From Microbacterium sp. 1.5R (GTDB lineage: Bacteria > Actinomycetota > Actinomycetes > Actinomycetales > Microbacteriaceae), in NCBI RefSeq assembly GCF_001889265.1, contig NZ_CP018151.1:1736001-1800000 (forward strand): 64,000 nucleotides of DNA. Reading direction: 5' to 3'. The notes beneath the pieces are model-generated. The model ran no database searches. It worked only from the letters and a program-made list of their open reading frames with translations, and was not told the DNA's origin. A program made the translations under genes and the position numbers. Shown piece after piece: positions 16,097 to 24,320 of this stretch. Numbering within the stretch: position 1 is the first letter of the stretch; the number at the start of each line of letters is the position of its first letter.

Positions 16097-16932
16097 TCAA
16101 GGAGCTCCTGGATCGCGGGGAGCACGTCGCTGGTGCCTGCGGCGATGGTGGCATCGGCCCAGACATCCGCGCGCGTCGGCTCGCGGTTGATGATGATGAG
16201 GGGGATGCTGCGGCGTCGTGCGCGCTCGACGAGGCGCACACCGGAGTTGACGACGAGGGATGAGCCGGCGACGATCAGCGCATCGCTCGCCCGGAGCAGC
16301 GACTCCGCGGCCTTGAAGCGCCCCTGCGGCACGTATTCGCCGAAGAACACGACGTCGGGCTTCAGCATCCCTTCGCACACCGTGCACACCGGCACGATGA
16401 ACCCGTCGGTGCTCTCGGGGAGCACGTCGCCGTCGGGAGCGAGCGCCACGTTCTCGGGGACGGAGATCCAGGGATTGCGCTCTTCGATCTGCACTGCGAT
16501 GTCGCGGCGATCGAAGACCTGGCCGCACTTCAGGCAGAGAACCCTGCGCATGGTGCCGTGCACTTCGATGACGTGCGAGCTGCCCGCGCGCAGATGCAGT
16601 CCGTCGACGTTCTGGGTGATGACGCCGGTGACGTGTCCGGAGGACTCCATGGCGGCGAGAGAGAGATGGCCGGGGTTCGGCTCGGCGCGGGCGAACGCCC
16701 GCCAGCCGAGATGCCCGCCGACCCAATAACGACGCCGCGCCGTCTCATCGGCCAGGTACCGCTGGATCGTCATGGGATCAGTCCGGTTGCGCGACCCTTC
16801 GCCGCGGTAAGCGGGGATTCCCGAGTCCGTGGAGATCCCGGCGCCCGTGAGCAAGGCGATCTTCCGACCGCGCAGGAGTTCGGCGGTGCGAGCGATGGTG
16901 GTCGACAGTTCGACCGGACTCGATGCGCTCAC
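16093..16932 (-). CDS. Sir2-family NAD-dependent protein deacylase
   Basis: 279-residue sirtuin. NAD-binding GAGIS (TGAGISTDSGIP), ITQNVDGLH, the catalytic His in EVHGTM, two zinc-binding CxxC pairs (CLKCG and CTVCEG) and the late GSSLVVNSG are all present. It would remove acyl groups from protein lysines using NAD. The GTG start at 16932 is supported by GGGAGG five bases upstream; upstream codons in the same frame lack family sequence. It shares an operon with the downstream histidine phosphatase. Confidence 0.9.
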   Translation of the reverse strand: MSASSPVELSTTIARTAELLRGRKIALLTGAGISTDSGIPAYRGEGSRNRTDPMTIQRYLADETARRRYWVGGHLGWRAFARAEPNPGHLSLAAMESSGHVTGVITQNVDGLHLRAGSSHVIEVHGTMRRVLCLKCGQVFDRRDIAVQIEERNPWISVPENVALAPDGDVLPESTDGFIVPVCTVCEGMLKPDVVFFGEYVPQGRFKAAESLLRASDALIVAGSSLVVNSGVRLVERARRRSIPLIIINREPTRADVWADATIAAGTSDVLPAIQELLE

Positions 16933-17030
16933 AGGACCTCCCTGTGCGAGTCTACGGCGTGCGCAGGCCCGCTCGACGCGTCGCGGCCGACCGCGACGGC
17001 GACTCGGAGAGCGATGGCAGACTGGGGCTC

Positions 17031-17834
17031 GTGGAACTGCTGCGCGTGACGAATCCCGATGATCGACGACTCGACGACTATCGCGCACTGACCGACACCG
17101 CGCTCCGAAGTGTGAGCGACCCGGCCGGCGGGCTGTACATCGCCGAATCGACGAAAGTCATCGCGCGAGCCGTCGCTGCGGGGCATCGTCCGCGATCGGT
17201 CCTCGTTCAGGAGCGGCGGGTGGAGGACATCCGAGCGATCGTCGGCGAACTCGATGTACCTGTGTACGTCGTCCCGGACGAGGTGGCGGAGGCGCTGACC
17301 GGTTTCGCCGTGCACCGGGGCACGATCGCCTCGATGCATCGTCCTGACCTGCCGACGGTGCGTGAGGTCATCGACTCCGCCACGCTCGTGCTGATTCTCG
17401 AGAACGTCGGCGATCACACGAATGTCGGCGCCGCATTCCGTGCGGCCGCCGCGCTCGGAGCGGATGCCGTGCTGGTGTCTCCCGGGGGAGCCGACCCCCT
17501 GTACCGGCGCAGCGTGCGCGTCAGCATGGGAACGGTGTTCCAGGTGCCGTGGACCCGTATCACGGACTGGGCGTCCGCCGTCACCGACCTTCATGCCGCG
17601 GGGTTCGACGTCGCGGCCCTCGCGCTGAGCGACGACGCGGTGACTCTCGACGCCTATGTCGCGTCGCGTCCCGAGCGCGTCGCTCTCGTCATGGGATCCG
17701 AAGGCGACGGACTCTCACGCACCGCCCTCGACGAGGCAGACACCGTGGTGACGATTCCCATGTCGGGAGGCGTCGACTCGCTGAACGTGGCGTCTGCCGC
17801 GGCCGTGGCGCTGTGGGCGCTCGGACGCCGCTGA
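17031..17834 (+). CDS. TrmH/SpoU family RNA 2'-O-methyltransferase
   Basis: 267-residue SPOUT methyltransferase. The three motifs are visible: LILENVGDHTNVGAAFR (motif 1), VALVMGSEGDGLS (motif 2) and IPMSGGVDSLNVASAAA (motif 3). An N-terminal substrate-binding domain of about 90 residues resembles the TrmH/RlmB type and includes YIAESTKVI. The target nucleotide is unknown. GTG at 17031 is chosen at the start of the conserved sequence; CAGACT ends seven bases before it, compatible with a leaderless mRNA. It diverges from sir2. Confidence 0.88.
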   Translation: MELLRVTNPDDRRLDDYRALTDTALRSVSDPAGGLYIAESTKVIARAVAAGHRPRSVLVQERRVEDIRAIVGELDVPVYVVPDEVAEALTGFAVHRGTIASMHRPDLPTVREVIDSATLVLILENVGDHTNVGAAFRAAAALGADAVLVSPGGADPLYRRSVRVSMGTVFQVPWTRITDWASAVTDLHAAGFDVAALALSDDAVTLDAYVASRPERVALVMGSEGDGLSRTALDEADTVVTIPMSGGVDSLNVASAAAVALWALGRR

Positions 17835-17852
17835 CGGGATGAGATGAGATGG

Positions 17853-18680
17853 TCAGTCGGACGACGGGAAGATGATCGGCGAGGGCTCGGGACGCTTCGC
17901 GACGATGTGATCACCGGATGACTCATGGCGAAGACGCCGCAGCACCCACGGAACCAGATGCTCCCGCGCCCAGCCGAGGTCTTCGGAGCGCGCCTCCCGC
18001 CAGGTGCGCAGCGGAAGCGGCTCGGGCTGCATGGACTCGAGGTCGTTGGGCACGTTGAGCGCGCGCAGCGCCATGCGGGCGACCTCATGATGGCCCAGCG
18101 AGTTGTAGTGCAGACGGTCGTCATCGAAGAACCGCATGTCCTGCACGACCTTGAGCGCCCACTGGTCGGCGACGATGCAGTCGTGGCGCTCGGCGATCGC
18201 GCGGACGTTCTCGTTGTAGATCGCGACCTTGCCGCGGAACGCTCGGAAGACAGGAGTGAAGGCGGTGTCGATCCCGGTGAACAGCAGCACGGCGGCACCC
18301 GTCGACGACAGGCGTGCGACGGCGTCCTCCAGCTGGACGGCGATGGCGTCGGGGTCGGTGCCCGGACGGATCACGTCGTTGCCGCCCGCGCAGATCGAGA
18401 TCAGGTCGGGATGCAGCGCCACGGCGGGTTCGATCTGGTCGCGCACGATCTGGGCGATCAGCTTGCCGCGCACGGCGAGGTTGGCGTACGCGAAGTCGTC
18501 GACCTGACGCGAGAGCACCTCGGCGACGCGGTCGGCCCAGCCGCGGTGGCTGCCGGGCTGCGAGGGGTCGGGGTCGCCGATCCCCTCGGTGAACGAGTCG
18601 CCGATCGCGACGAACCTCCGCCAGGGGTGCGGATTCTCGTTGTCGAGTTCCGGGGTTCGGATCGAATCCTGGTCTGTCAT
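17853..18680 (-). CDS. SGNH/GDSL hydrolase
   Basis: 275-residue SGNH hydrolase. Block I is FVAIGDSFTEGIGD with the nucleophile Ser, block II Gly is in NLAVRGKLI, block III is CAGGNDVIRP, and block V DDRLHYNSLGHHEVA carries the catalytic Asp and His. No signal peptide is seen, so it is probably cytoplasmic. ATG at 18680 has AAGGAGAG just upstream. A minus-strand frame continues far beyond this start opposite the helicase gene, but it is only an antisense open frame. A paralogue lies at 48876-49634. Confidence 0.88.
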   Translation of the reverse strand: MTDQDSIRTPELDNENPHPWRRFVAIGDSFTEGIGDPDPSQPGSHRGWADRVAEVLSRQVDDFAYANLAVRGKLIAQIVRDQIEPAVALHPDLISICAGGNDVIRPGTDPDAIAVQLEDAVARLSSTGAAVLLFTGIDTAFTPVFRAFRGKVAIYNENVRAIAERHDCIVADQWALKVVQDMRFFDDDRLHYNSLGHHEVARMALRALNVPNDLESMQPEPLPLRTWREARSEDLGWAREHLVPWVLRRLRHESSGDHIVAKRPEPSPIIFPSSD

Positions 18681-18814
18681 CCAGCTCTCCTTCGCGAACG
18701 AACGCGGCCCATGTGGGGCGGCCACGCAGTGACCGAGCCTACTCGGGTGCGTGGGCTGTGGGGAGGACGCGCGCGGCGGATCGCGTGAGCGTGCCGAGTG
18801 TCGACGGCAGCGAT

Positions 18815-18820
18815 TATCGT
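18815..18820 (+). promoter_or_regulatory. Putative -10 for leaderless helicase mRNA
   Basis: TATCGT ends seven bases before the ATG at 18828, with no Shine-Dalgarno in between. The identical hexamer precedes the lrp gene at 5177-5172 on the other strand. Confidence 0.5.
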
Positions 18821-18827
18821 TGACTCG

Positions 18828-20570
18828 ATGCTTTCTCCGTCCTTCCCCCAGCGCGCCCCCTGGGGTACTGCGAACAAGCTGCGCGCCTGGCAGCAGGAGG
18901 CGCTCGAACAGTACTTCCAGGCGGATCAGCGTGACTTCCTCGTCGCGGCGACACCCGGTGCAGGCAAGACGACCTTCGCGCTCACCCTCGCGGTCGAGCT
19001 CATGCGCATGGGGGAGGTCAACCGGATCATCGTGGTCGCGCCGACCGAGCATCTCAAGACGCAGTGGGCCGATGCAGCAGCGCGGGTGCACATCCGTCTG
19101 GATCCCCGGTTCCGCAACAGTCATTGGGCGCCGGCGCGGCATTACCACGGCGCCGTCGTGACCTACGCGCAGGTCGCGGCGAAGTCGTCGGTCCACCGCC
19201 ATCTGACCGAGGATGCGAAGACCCTCGTCGTCCTCGACGAGGTGCATCACGGCGGCGACGCCCTCAGCTGGGGTGATGCGATCCGAGACGCGTACGGGCC
19301 CGCGAAGCGCCGACTGCTGCTGTCCGGGACGCCCTTCCGCAGCGACACCGCACCGATCCCGTTCGTGGAGTACCACCCTGACGAGTCCGGTGCACGGATC
19401 TCCCGCACCGACTACAACTACGGCTACGGTCGCGCCCTGGCCGACGGCGTCGTCCGCCCCGTGCTGTTCCACATGTACGCCGGCAAGATGCGATGGCGCA
19501 CGAGCACCGGAGACGAACTCGAGACGCATCTCGGGCAGGACAACACCAAGGACGTGACCTCGCAGGCCTGGCGCACGGCGCTCGACCCCGAGGGCGAGTG
19601 GATGCCGGCTGTGCTGTCCGCAGCCGATCGTCGTCTGACCGAGATCAGGCATCACGTTCCGGATGCCGGCGGCCTGGTGCTCGCGACCGATCAGACCGTC
19701 GCGCGTGCCTACGCCAAGATCCTGCACAGCATCACCGGTCAGCAGCCGACGATCGTGCTGTCCGATGACGCGACGGCCTCCGAACGCATCGAGAAGTTCA
19801 GCAACAGCGAGGACCGCTGGATGGTCGCGGTGCGCATGGTGTCCGAGGGGGTGGACGTGCCGCGTCTCGCGGTCGGCGTCTACGCCACGTCGTCGTCGAC
19901 GCCGCTGTTCTTCGCTCAGGCCATCGGCCGATTCGTGCGAGCACGCCGCCGTGGCGAGGCCGCGAGCGTATTCCTCCCTCAGGTGCCGGTCCTGATGGGT
20001 CTCGCGAACGAGATGGACAAGCAGCGCGATCACGCGCTCGACCGTCAATCGAAGGACGACGACGGGCTCGAGGACTCGCTGCTCGATTCCGCGAACCGCG
20101 AGGACGACGCGTCCGACGCGCTGACCCAGGAATTCAGCTATCAGGCGCTCTCGTCGGTGGCCCACTTCGACCGGGTCGTGTTCGAGGGCCAGGAGTTCGG
20201 TCAGCTGGCCGAGCCGGGCACCCCCGAAGAAGAGGAGTTCATCGGCTTTCCCGGTCTTCTCGAGCCCGAGCACGTGCACGAGCTCCTGATGCAGCGACAG
20301 GCGCGGCAGACGCGACTGCGAGAGACGAGAGAAGCCGAGGCGGGTCCCACCGAGACGACGACGCTCCCTGCGCCCCTGCACCGCACGCTGCGCGAGCAAC
20401 GGCAGCTGCTGAACAGCCTCGTTGGGCTGTACGCCCGTCAGAAGGGCGAACCGCATGGTGCGGTCCATGCCGAGCTGCGCCGGATCTGCGGCGGACCAGC
20501 AGTCGCCCAGGCGACCGTGACGCAGCTGCAGTCCCGTATCGACGTACTCCGCAAGCGCGTCCGCTCCTGA
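18828..20570 (+). CDS. DEAD/DEAH box helicase (superfamily 2)
   Basis: 580-residue SF2 ATPase. Walker A ATPGAGKTT is at residues 41-49, the DEVH box at 137-140, SGTPFRSD is motif III-like, and the helicase C domain ends with AQAIGRFVRARRRGE (motif VI). A Glu-rich insertion follows, and the C-terminal roughly 100 residues are helical and Gln/Arg-rich. The architecture resembles actinobacterial helicases related to RadD/XPB types with no assigned substrate. ATG at 18828 is preferred over a start ten codons upstream because it fits the leaderless spacing. It stands alone between the SGNH hydrolase and the VIT1 gene. Confidence 0.88.
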   Translation: MLSPSFPQRAPWGTANKLRAWQQEALEQYFQADQRDFLVAATPGAGKTTFALTLAVELMRMGEVNRIIVVAPTEHLKTQWADAAARVHIRLDPRFRNSHWAPARHYHGAVVTYAQVAAKSSVHRHLTEDAKTLVVLDEVHHGGDALSWGDAIRDAYGPAKRRLLLSGTPFRSDTAPIPFVEYHPDESGARISRTDYNYGYGRALADGVVRPVLFHMYAGKMRWRTSTGDELETHLGQDNTKDVTSQAWRTALDPEGEWMPAVLSAADRRLTEIRHHVPDAGGLVLATDQTVARAYAKILHSITGQQPTIVLSDDATASERIEKFSNSEDRWMVAVRMVSEGVDVPRLAVGVYATSSSTPLFFAQAIGRFVRARRRGEAASVFLPQVPVLMGLANEMDKQRDHALDRQSKDDDGLEDSLLDSANREDDASDALTQEFSYQALSSVAHFDRVVFEGQEFGQLAEPGTPEEEEFIGFPGLLEPEHVHELLMQRQARQTRLRETREAEAGPTETTTLPAPLHRTLREQRQLLNSLVGLYARQKGEPHGAVHAELRRICGGPAVAQATVTQLQSRIDVLRKRVRS

Positions 20571-20655
20571 ATCCTGGCGTCGGTTCGGAGACCCGAAAAG
20601 CTGGCAATACCGTCGCCGGGTGCGATGGAGACGGGCTCCCGAAGCTAGCGTTGAA

Positions 20656-20680
20656 CGGTTGCCCCCGAGAACGGGGACCG
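20656..20680 (+). other. Hairpin in the leader of the ferritin-VIT1 gene
   Basis: CCCCG (20663-20667), loop AGAA and CGGGG (20672-20676) are flanked by CGGT (20656-20659) and ACCG (20677-20680), with a three-base bulge on the 5' side. It lies eight bases before the AGGAG ribosome site. It could affect translation; no known metal-responsive RNA class is recognised. Confidence 0.35.
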
Positions 20681-20696
20681 TCGATCAGGAGACTTC

Positions 20697-21794
20697 ATGA
20701 CAGCCCCCGCTGCCGCCGAGCCCACCGCCGCAGACCGCCGCCGCTGGGCGCGGTACCTCGTCGAGGAACGCGCCGAAGGACACGTGTACCAGAAGCTCGC
20801 GAGCCGACGCACGGGGGAGGAGCGTGAGATCCTTCTCAGCCTCGCCGACGCCGAGCGGCGCCATGAGCAGCACTGGCTCGATCTGCTCGGCGCGGAACCG
20901 GTCCGATTGCCACGCGCCGGCATCCGCTCCCGCCTCCTCGGCTGGATGGCGGGCCGCTTCGGATCCATCTTCGTGCTGGCCCTCGCGCAGAGCGCCGAGG
21001 CACGTTCACCGTACGACTCGGAGCAGTACGCGACGCCGGCGATGCGCGCTGACGAGAAAGTGCACTACGAGGTGGTTCGCGGTCTCGCTGCGCGGGGTCG
21101 GCGTCGCCTGTCGGGCTCGTTCCGCGCAGCGGTCTTCGGGGCCAACGACGGCCTCGTGAGCAACCTCGCGCTCGTGCTCGGCATCGGCGCCACGGGCGTC
21201 AGTTCGGGTTTCGTCCTGTTCAGCGGCATCGCAGGCCTGCTCGCCGGCGCGCTGTCGATGGGAGCGGGGGAGTTCGTGTCCGTGCGGTCTCAACGAGAGT
21301 TGCTCGCGTCGACGGAGGCCAACGAGGATGCCGCGGCATCCGCCGCCGACCTCGACATCGATGAGAACGAGCTCGCTCTGGTATACCGGGCGCGCGGGAT
21401 CGGCCAGCAGGAGGCTCTGGAGCGCGCACGGCGCATCGTCGATGCCGCGCGCGCCGGCGTGGAACGCACCGCCACAGGGCCGGTCCACGTCCACGCCGGA
21501 GACGACCACGAGATCGTCGGCAGCGACTGGACCGCTGCGATCTCGAGCTTCCTGCTCTTCGCATCCGGCGCGATCATCCCCGTGCTCCCGTGGCTCTTCG
21601 GGCTCGAGGGGACCACAGCGGTGGTCGTCGCTCTCGTGCTCGTGGGCATCGCGCTCCTGTCGACGGGAGCGATGGTAGGCATCCTGTCCGGAGGGCCGCC
21701 CCTGCGTCGTGCGCTGCGTCAGCTGGCGATCGGTTTCGGAGCCGCAGCGGTCACGTACGTGCTCGGTCTGGTGTTCGGCGTCGGCGCGGTCTGA
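20697..21794 (+). CDS. Ferritin-like domain fused to VIT1/CCC1 transporter
   Basis: 365-residue fusion. Residues 1 to about 140 form a rubrerythrin/ferritin-like helical domain with EERAEGHVYQKLA and ADAERRHEQHW, offering Glu/His iron ligands. The rest is a VIT1/CCC1 membrane domain with GANDGLVSNLALVLG, the Gly/Ala-rich helix GLLAGALSMGAGEF, and three hydrophobic segments at the C-terminus. Related MbfA-type proteins export iron or manganese across the cytoplasmic membrane. AGGAG lies six bases before the ATG. The gene is monocistronic and followed by a strong hairpin. Substrate is inferred from the family. Confidence 0.9.
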   Translation: MTAPAAAEPTAADRRRWARYLVEERAEGHVYQKLASRRTGEEREILLSLADAERRHEQHWLDLLGAEPVRLPRAGIRSRLLGWMAGRFGSIFVLALAQSAEARSPYDSEQYATPAMRADEKVHYEVVRGLAARGRRRLSGSFRAAVFGANDGLVSNLALVLGIGATGVSSGFVLFSGIAGLLAGALSMGAGEFVSVRSQRELLASTEANEDAAASAADLDIDENELALVYRARGIGQQEALERARRIVDAARAGVERTATGPVHVHAGDDHEIVGSDWTAAISSFLLFASGAIIPVLPWLFGLEGTTAVVVALVLVGIALLSTGAMVGILSGGPPLRRALRQLAIGFGAAAVTYVLGLVFGVGAV

Positions 21795-21813
21795 CAGGCG
21801 CCGGCCCGACCGC

Positions 21814-21853
21814 GTCGGACAGGACTCGACGATCCGCGCGAGTCCTGTCCGAC
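21814..21853 (+). terminator. Hairpin after the VIT1 gene (terminator-like)
   Basis: Fifteen-base perfect arms (21814-21828 and 21839-21853) with a ten-base loop start 19 bases after the stop codon. There is no T-run, which is common for actinobacterial terminators. Confidence 0.55.
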
Positions 21854-21879
21854 GACACGGTGGCACCGAAAACGAAGAA

Positions 21880-21910
21880 GGCCCCGGATATCATGTGGAT
21901 ATCCGGGGCC
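21880..21910 (-). terminator. Intrinsic terminator of tRNA-Leu(GAG)
   Basis: Thirteen-base perfect arms GGCCCCGGATATC (21880-21892) and its complement (21898-21910) enclose ATGTG. On the minus strand the stem is followed by TTCTTCGTTTTC, a T-rich tail, and it lies seven bases after the tRNA 3' end. Confidence 0.8.
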
Positions 21911-21916
21911 TGTCTG

Positions 21917-21999
21917 TGCGCGGAGGGGGACTTGAACCCCCACGCCCTTACGGGCACTACGACCTCAACGTAGCGCGTCTACCATTCCGCCACCCGCGC
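21917..21999 (-). tRNA. tRNA-Leu (anticodon GAG)
   Basis: The 83-base type II cloverleaf is complete. The acceptor stem starts GCGCGGG and pairs with the 3' TCCGCGC before discriminator A. The anticodon stem CTACG/CGTAG holds the loop TTGAGGT, giving GAG. The variable arm TGCCCGTAAGGGCG forms the extra stem of Leu tRNAs. The T-arm is GGGGG, TTCAAGT, CCCCC. CCA is not encoded. It reads CUC and CUU codons. Confidence 0.95.
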
Positions 22000-22112
22000 A
22001 GGTGTTGGATGTTCGTTGCCGAACGAAGATTTACATTAGCACGAGCTTTGGGGCACTCAGAAACCGACGGCGACGCCCGGGCGCGCCACGGCCTTTCGAT
22101 AGCCTGGACTCC

Positions 22113-23408
22113 ATGACTGACGTGTCTCTGCCCGAGGTGGTTCGCATCGCGCGCGACCTGATCCGATTCGACACCTCGAACTTCGGCGGGGGCAACGCGA
22201 AGGGCGAGCGGGAATCGGCCGAGTACGTCGGCGCCTATCTGCAGGATCTCGGCCTGGAAGTCGAGTACTACGAGCCCATCCTGCGGCGCACGAACGTCAT
22301 GGCACGGGTGCCCGGACGCGACCGCAGCAAGCCGGCGCTCGTGGTGCACGGGCACCTCGACGTCGTCCCGGCCATGGCCGAGGACTGGACCGTCGATCCT
22401 TTCGCGGGCGTCGTCAAGGACGGCATGCTCTGGGGGCGGGGCGCCGTCGACATGAAGAACATGAACGCGATGATCCTGACGGCGGTCGGCGACCTGCTGC
22501 GAGCGGGCGAGCAGCCCGAACGCGACCTCGTGCTCGCCTTCTTCGCCGATGAGGAGAACGGCGGAGTCGAGGGATCGGCTCTCGTCGTGCAGAACCGCCC
22601 CGAGTGGTTCGAGGGCGCGACCGAGGCGATCAGCGAGGTGGGCGGCTATTCGATCACGGTCGACGATCGCCGCGCCTACCTGCTCCAGGTGGGGGAGAAG
22701 GCGCTCATCTGGATACGCCTCGTGGCGAAGGGCCGCGCCGGCCACGGAAGCCGTCTCCACGACGACAATGCGGTCACGAAGCTCGCGGAGGCCGTGGCGG
22801 CCCTGGGTCGCACGCGGTGGCCCCTGCGACTCACTCCCACCACCGAGGCGCTGCTGCAGGGCTTGAGCGATCTCACCGGGCGCTCCGTCGACGACCCGGA
22901 CGCCCTCGCGGCGGCCGCCGGGCCCGCCGAGGCCTTCCTCCGTTCGTCGTTCCGCACGACGACGAACCCGACCGCACTGTCCGCCGGATACAAGCACAAC
23001 GTGATCCCCGAGCGTGCCGAGGCGCTGATCGACGTGCGGGTGATCCCCGGAACTGAAGACGACGTGCTCGCCGAGTTGCAGCAGATCGTCGGCGACGAGA
23101 TCGAGATCCAGACGGTGGTGCGGGACATCGGCATGGAGACGCCTTTCGACGGCGAGCTCGTCGAGGCGATGGTCGCGAGTCTCGGCCGGCATGACCCCGG
23201 TGTGCCGGTCATCCCGTACCTGCTGGGTGCAGGAACCGACAACAAGGCGCTCGCGTATCTCGGAATCACCGGGTACGGGTTCGCGCCTCTCCGGCTTCCC
23301 GCAGACCTCGACTTCACCGGGATGTTCCACGGGGTCGATGAGCGGGTGCCCGTAGAATCGCTTGTCTTCGGTCAGCGGGTGCTGGCCGATCTGCTGCGCA
23401 CGTATTGA
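22113..23408 (+). CDS. M20 family metallopeptidase
   Basis: 431-residue zinc amidohydrolase/peptidase. Metal and catalytic residues are seen in VVHGHLDVVPA (His and the following catalytic Asp), GRGAVDMKNMNA (bridging Asp) and FFADEENGGVEGS (catalytic Glu pair). The dimerisation lid follows at about 190-310. The last metal His is near LDFTGMFHGVDERVP. It resembles M20A proteins annotated as carboxypeptidase or succinyl-diaminopimelate desuccinylase-like; the substrate is unknown. ATG at 22113 is chosen because TAGCCT ends seven bases before it and upstream codons are unrelated. It diverges from the tRNA. Confidence 0.9.
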   Translation: MTDVSLPEVVRIARDLIRFDTSNFGGGNAKGERESAEYVGAYLQDLGLEVEYYEPILRRTNVMARVPGRDRSKPALVVHGHLDVVPAMAEDWTVDPFAGVVKDGMLWGRGAVDMKNMNAMILTAVGDLLRAGEQPERDLVLAFFADEENGGVEGSALVVQNRPEWFEGATEAISEVGGYSITVDDRRAYLLQVGEKALIWIRLVAKGRAGHGSRLHDDNAVTKLAEAVAALGRTRWPLRLTPTTEALLQGLSDLTGRSVDDPDALAAAAGPAEAFLRSSFRTTTNPTALSAGYKHNVIPERAEALIDVRVIPGTEDDVLAELQQIVGDEIEIQTVVRDIGMETPFDGELVEAMVASLGRHDPGVPVIPYLLGAGTDNKALAYLGITGYGFAPLRLPADLDFTGMFHGVDERVPVESLVFGQRVLADLLRTY

Positions 23409-23453
23409 GCTCTCGGCTCCACGTCCGCGCACCACGACTCAGAAAGCTCCTCC

Positions 23454-24278
23454 ATGCACTTGTTCGAAGCGCTCATCCTCGGCATCGTCCAGGGACTCAC
23501 CGAGTTCCTCCCGATCTCCTCCAGCGCCCATCTGCGCATCCTCGGCACCTTCCTGCCGTCGGGCGAGGATCCCGGCGCCGCGTTCACCGCGATCACCCAG
23601 ATCGGCACGGAGGCGGCGGTCGTGGTGTTCTTCTGGCGCGACATCGTGCGGATCATCGCGCAGTGGTTCCGGTCGCTGACCGGCAGGGTCCCGCGCAGCG
23701 ATCCGGATGCGCGCATGGGATGGATGATCATCATCGGCAGCATCCCGATCGTGGTCCTGGGGCTGCTCTTCCAGGACCAGATCGAGACCGTCTTCCGCTC
23801 CCTCTGGATCGTCGCGATCATGCTGATCGTCTTCGGCATCCTGCTCGGGATCGCCGACCACGTCGGCGCGAAGCGGCGCAAGCTCGATCAGCTCACCTAC
23901 CCGCACGGCATCGCGTACGGCTTCGCGCAGGCTCTGGCGCTGATCCCCGGAGTCTCGCGCTCCGGTGGAACGATCACGATGGGACTCTTCCTCGGCTACG
24001 AGCGTGCCGCAGCCGCTCGCTACGCGTTCCTGCTCGCGATCCCCGCCGTGTTCGGCAGTGGCTTCTACCAGGTGTTCAAGAGCTGGGACGAGCCGTCGTT
24101 CTTCTCCTTCGGAGACACGCTCGCGGCGACGGGCATCGCATTCGTCGTGGCGCTCGGCGTGATCGCCTTCTTCATGAACTACATCTCGAAGCGGAGCTTC
24201 CTGCCGTTCGTGATCTACCGCATCCTCCTGGGCACCGTTCTCCTGGTGCTGCTGGGGACCGGCGTCATCGCGGCGTGA
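23454..24278 (+). CDS. uppP: Undecaprenyl-diphosphatase
   Basis: 274-residue integral membrane phosphatase (BacA/UppP) that recycles undecaprenyl diphosphate for peptidoglycan and wall polymers. The two signature loops are present: [11 protein letters not shown] with Glu17, and PGVSRSGG at 165-172 with the catalytic Ser/Arg. Seven to eight hydrophobic helices are apparent. The length matches the family. It lies 45 bases after the M20 peptidase and may share its transcript. The stop is followed at once by a hairpin that also covers the convergent PAC2 stop. Confidence 0.95.
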   Translation: MHLFEALILGIVQGLTEFLPISSSAHLRILGTFLPSGEDPGAAFTAITQIGTEAAVVVFFWRDIVRIIAQWFRSLTGRVPRSDPDARMGWMIIIGSIPIVVLGLLFQDQIETVFRSLWIVAIMLIVFGILLGIADHVGAKRRKLDQLTYPHGIAYGFAQALALIPGVSRSGGTITMGLFLGYERAAAARYAFLLAIPAVFGSGFYQVFKSWDEPSFFSFGDTLAATGIAFVVALGVIAFFMNYISKRSFLPFVIYRILLGTVLLVLLGTGVIAA

Positions 24279-24285
24279 TGACGAG

Positions 24286-24320
24286 GGCCCCGGCGACTAC
24301 CGCTTGTGGTCGCCGGGGCC
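24286..24320. terminator. Bidirectional hairpin between uppP and PAC2
   Basis: Perfect 12-base arms at 24286-24297 and 24309-24320 lie eight bases after the uppP stop and include the stop codon of the convergent PAC2 gene. There is no U-tract; it is GC-rich and terminator-like in both directions. Confidence 0.55.

Noticed and set aside
18681..20468. Very long minus-strand open frame continuing from the SGNH hydrolase opposite the helicase gene
   Set aside because: It is the antisense of a clear SF2 helicase, is Arg/Gly-rich without motifs, and the SGNH gene has a good start with a ribosome site at 18680.
21814..21910. The pair of long inverted repeats as a mobile-element end or attachment site beside a tRNA
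   Set aside because: They are two different hairpins suited to ending the VIT1 and tRNA transcripts; there is no integrase and no direct repeat of the tRNA 3' end.
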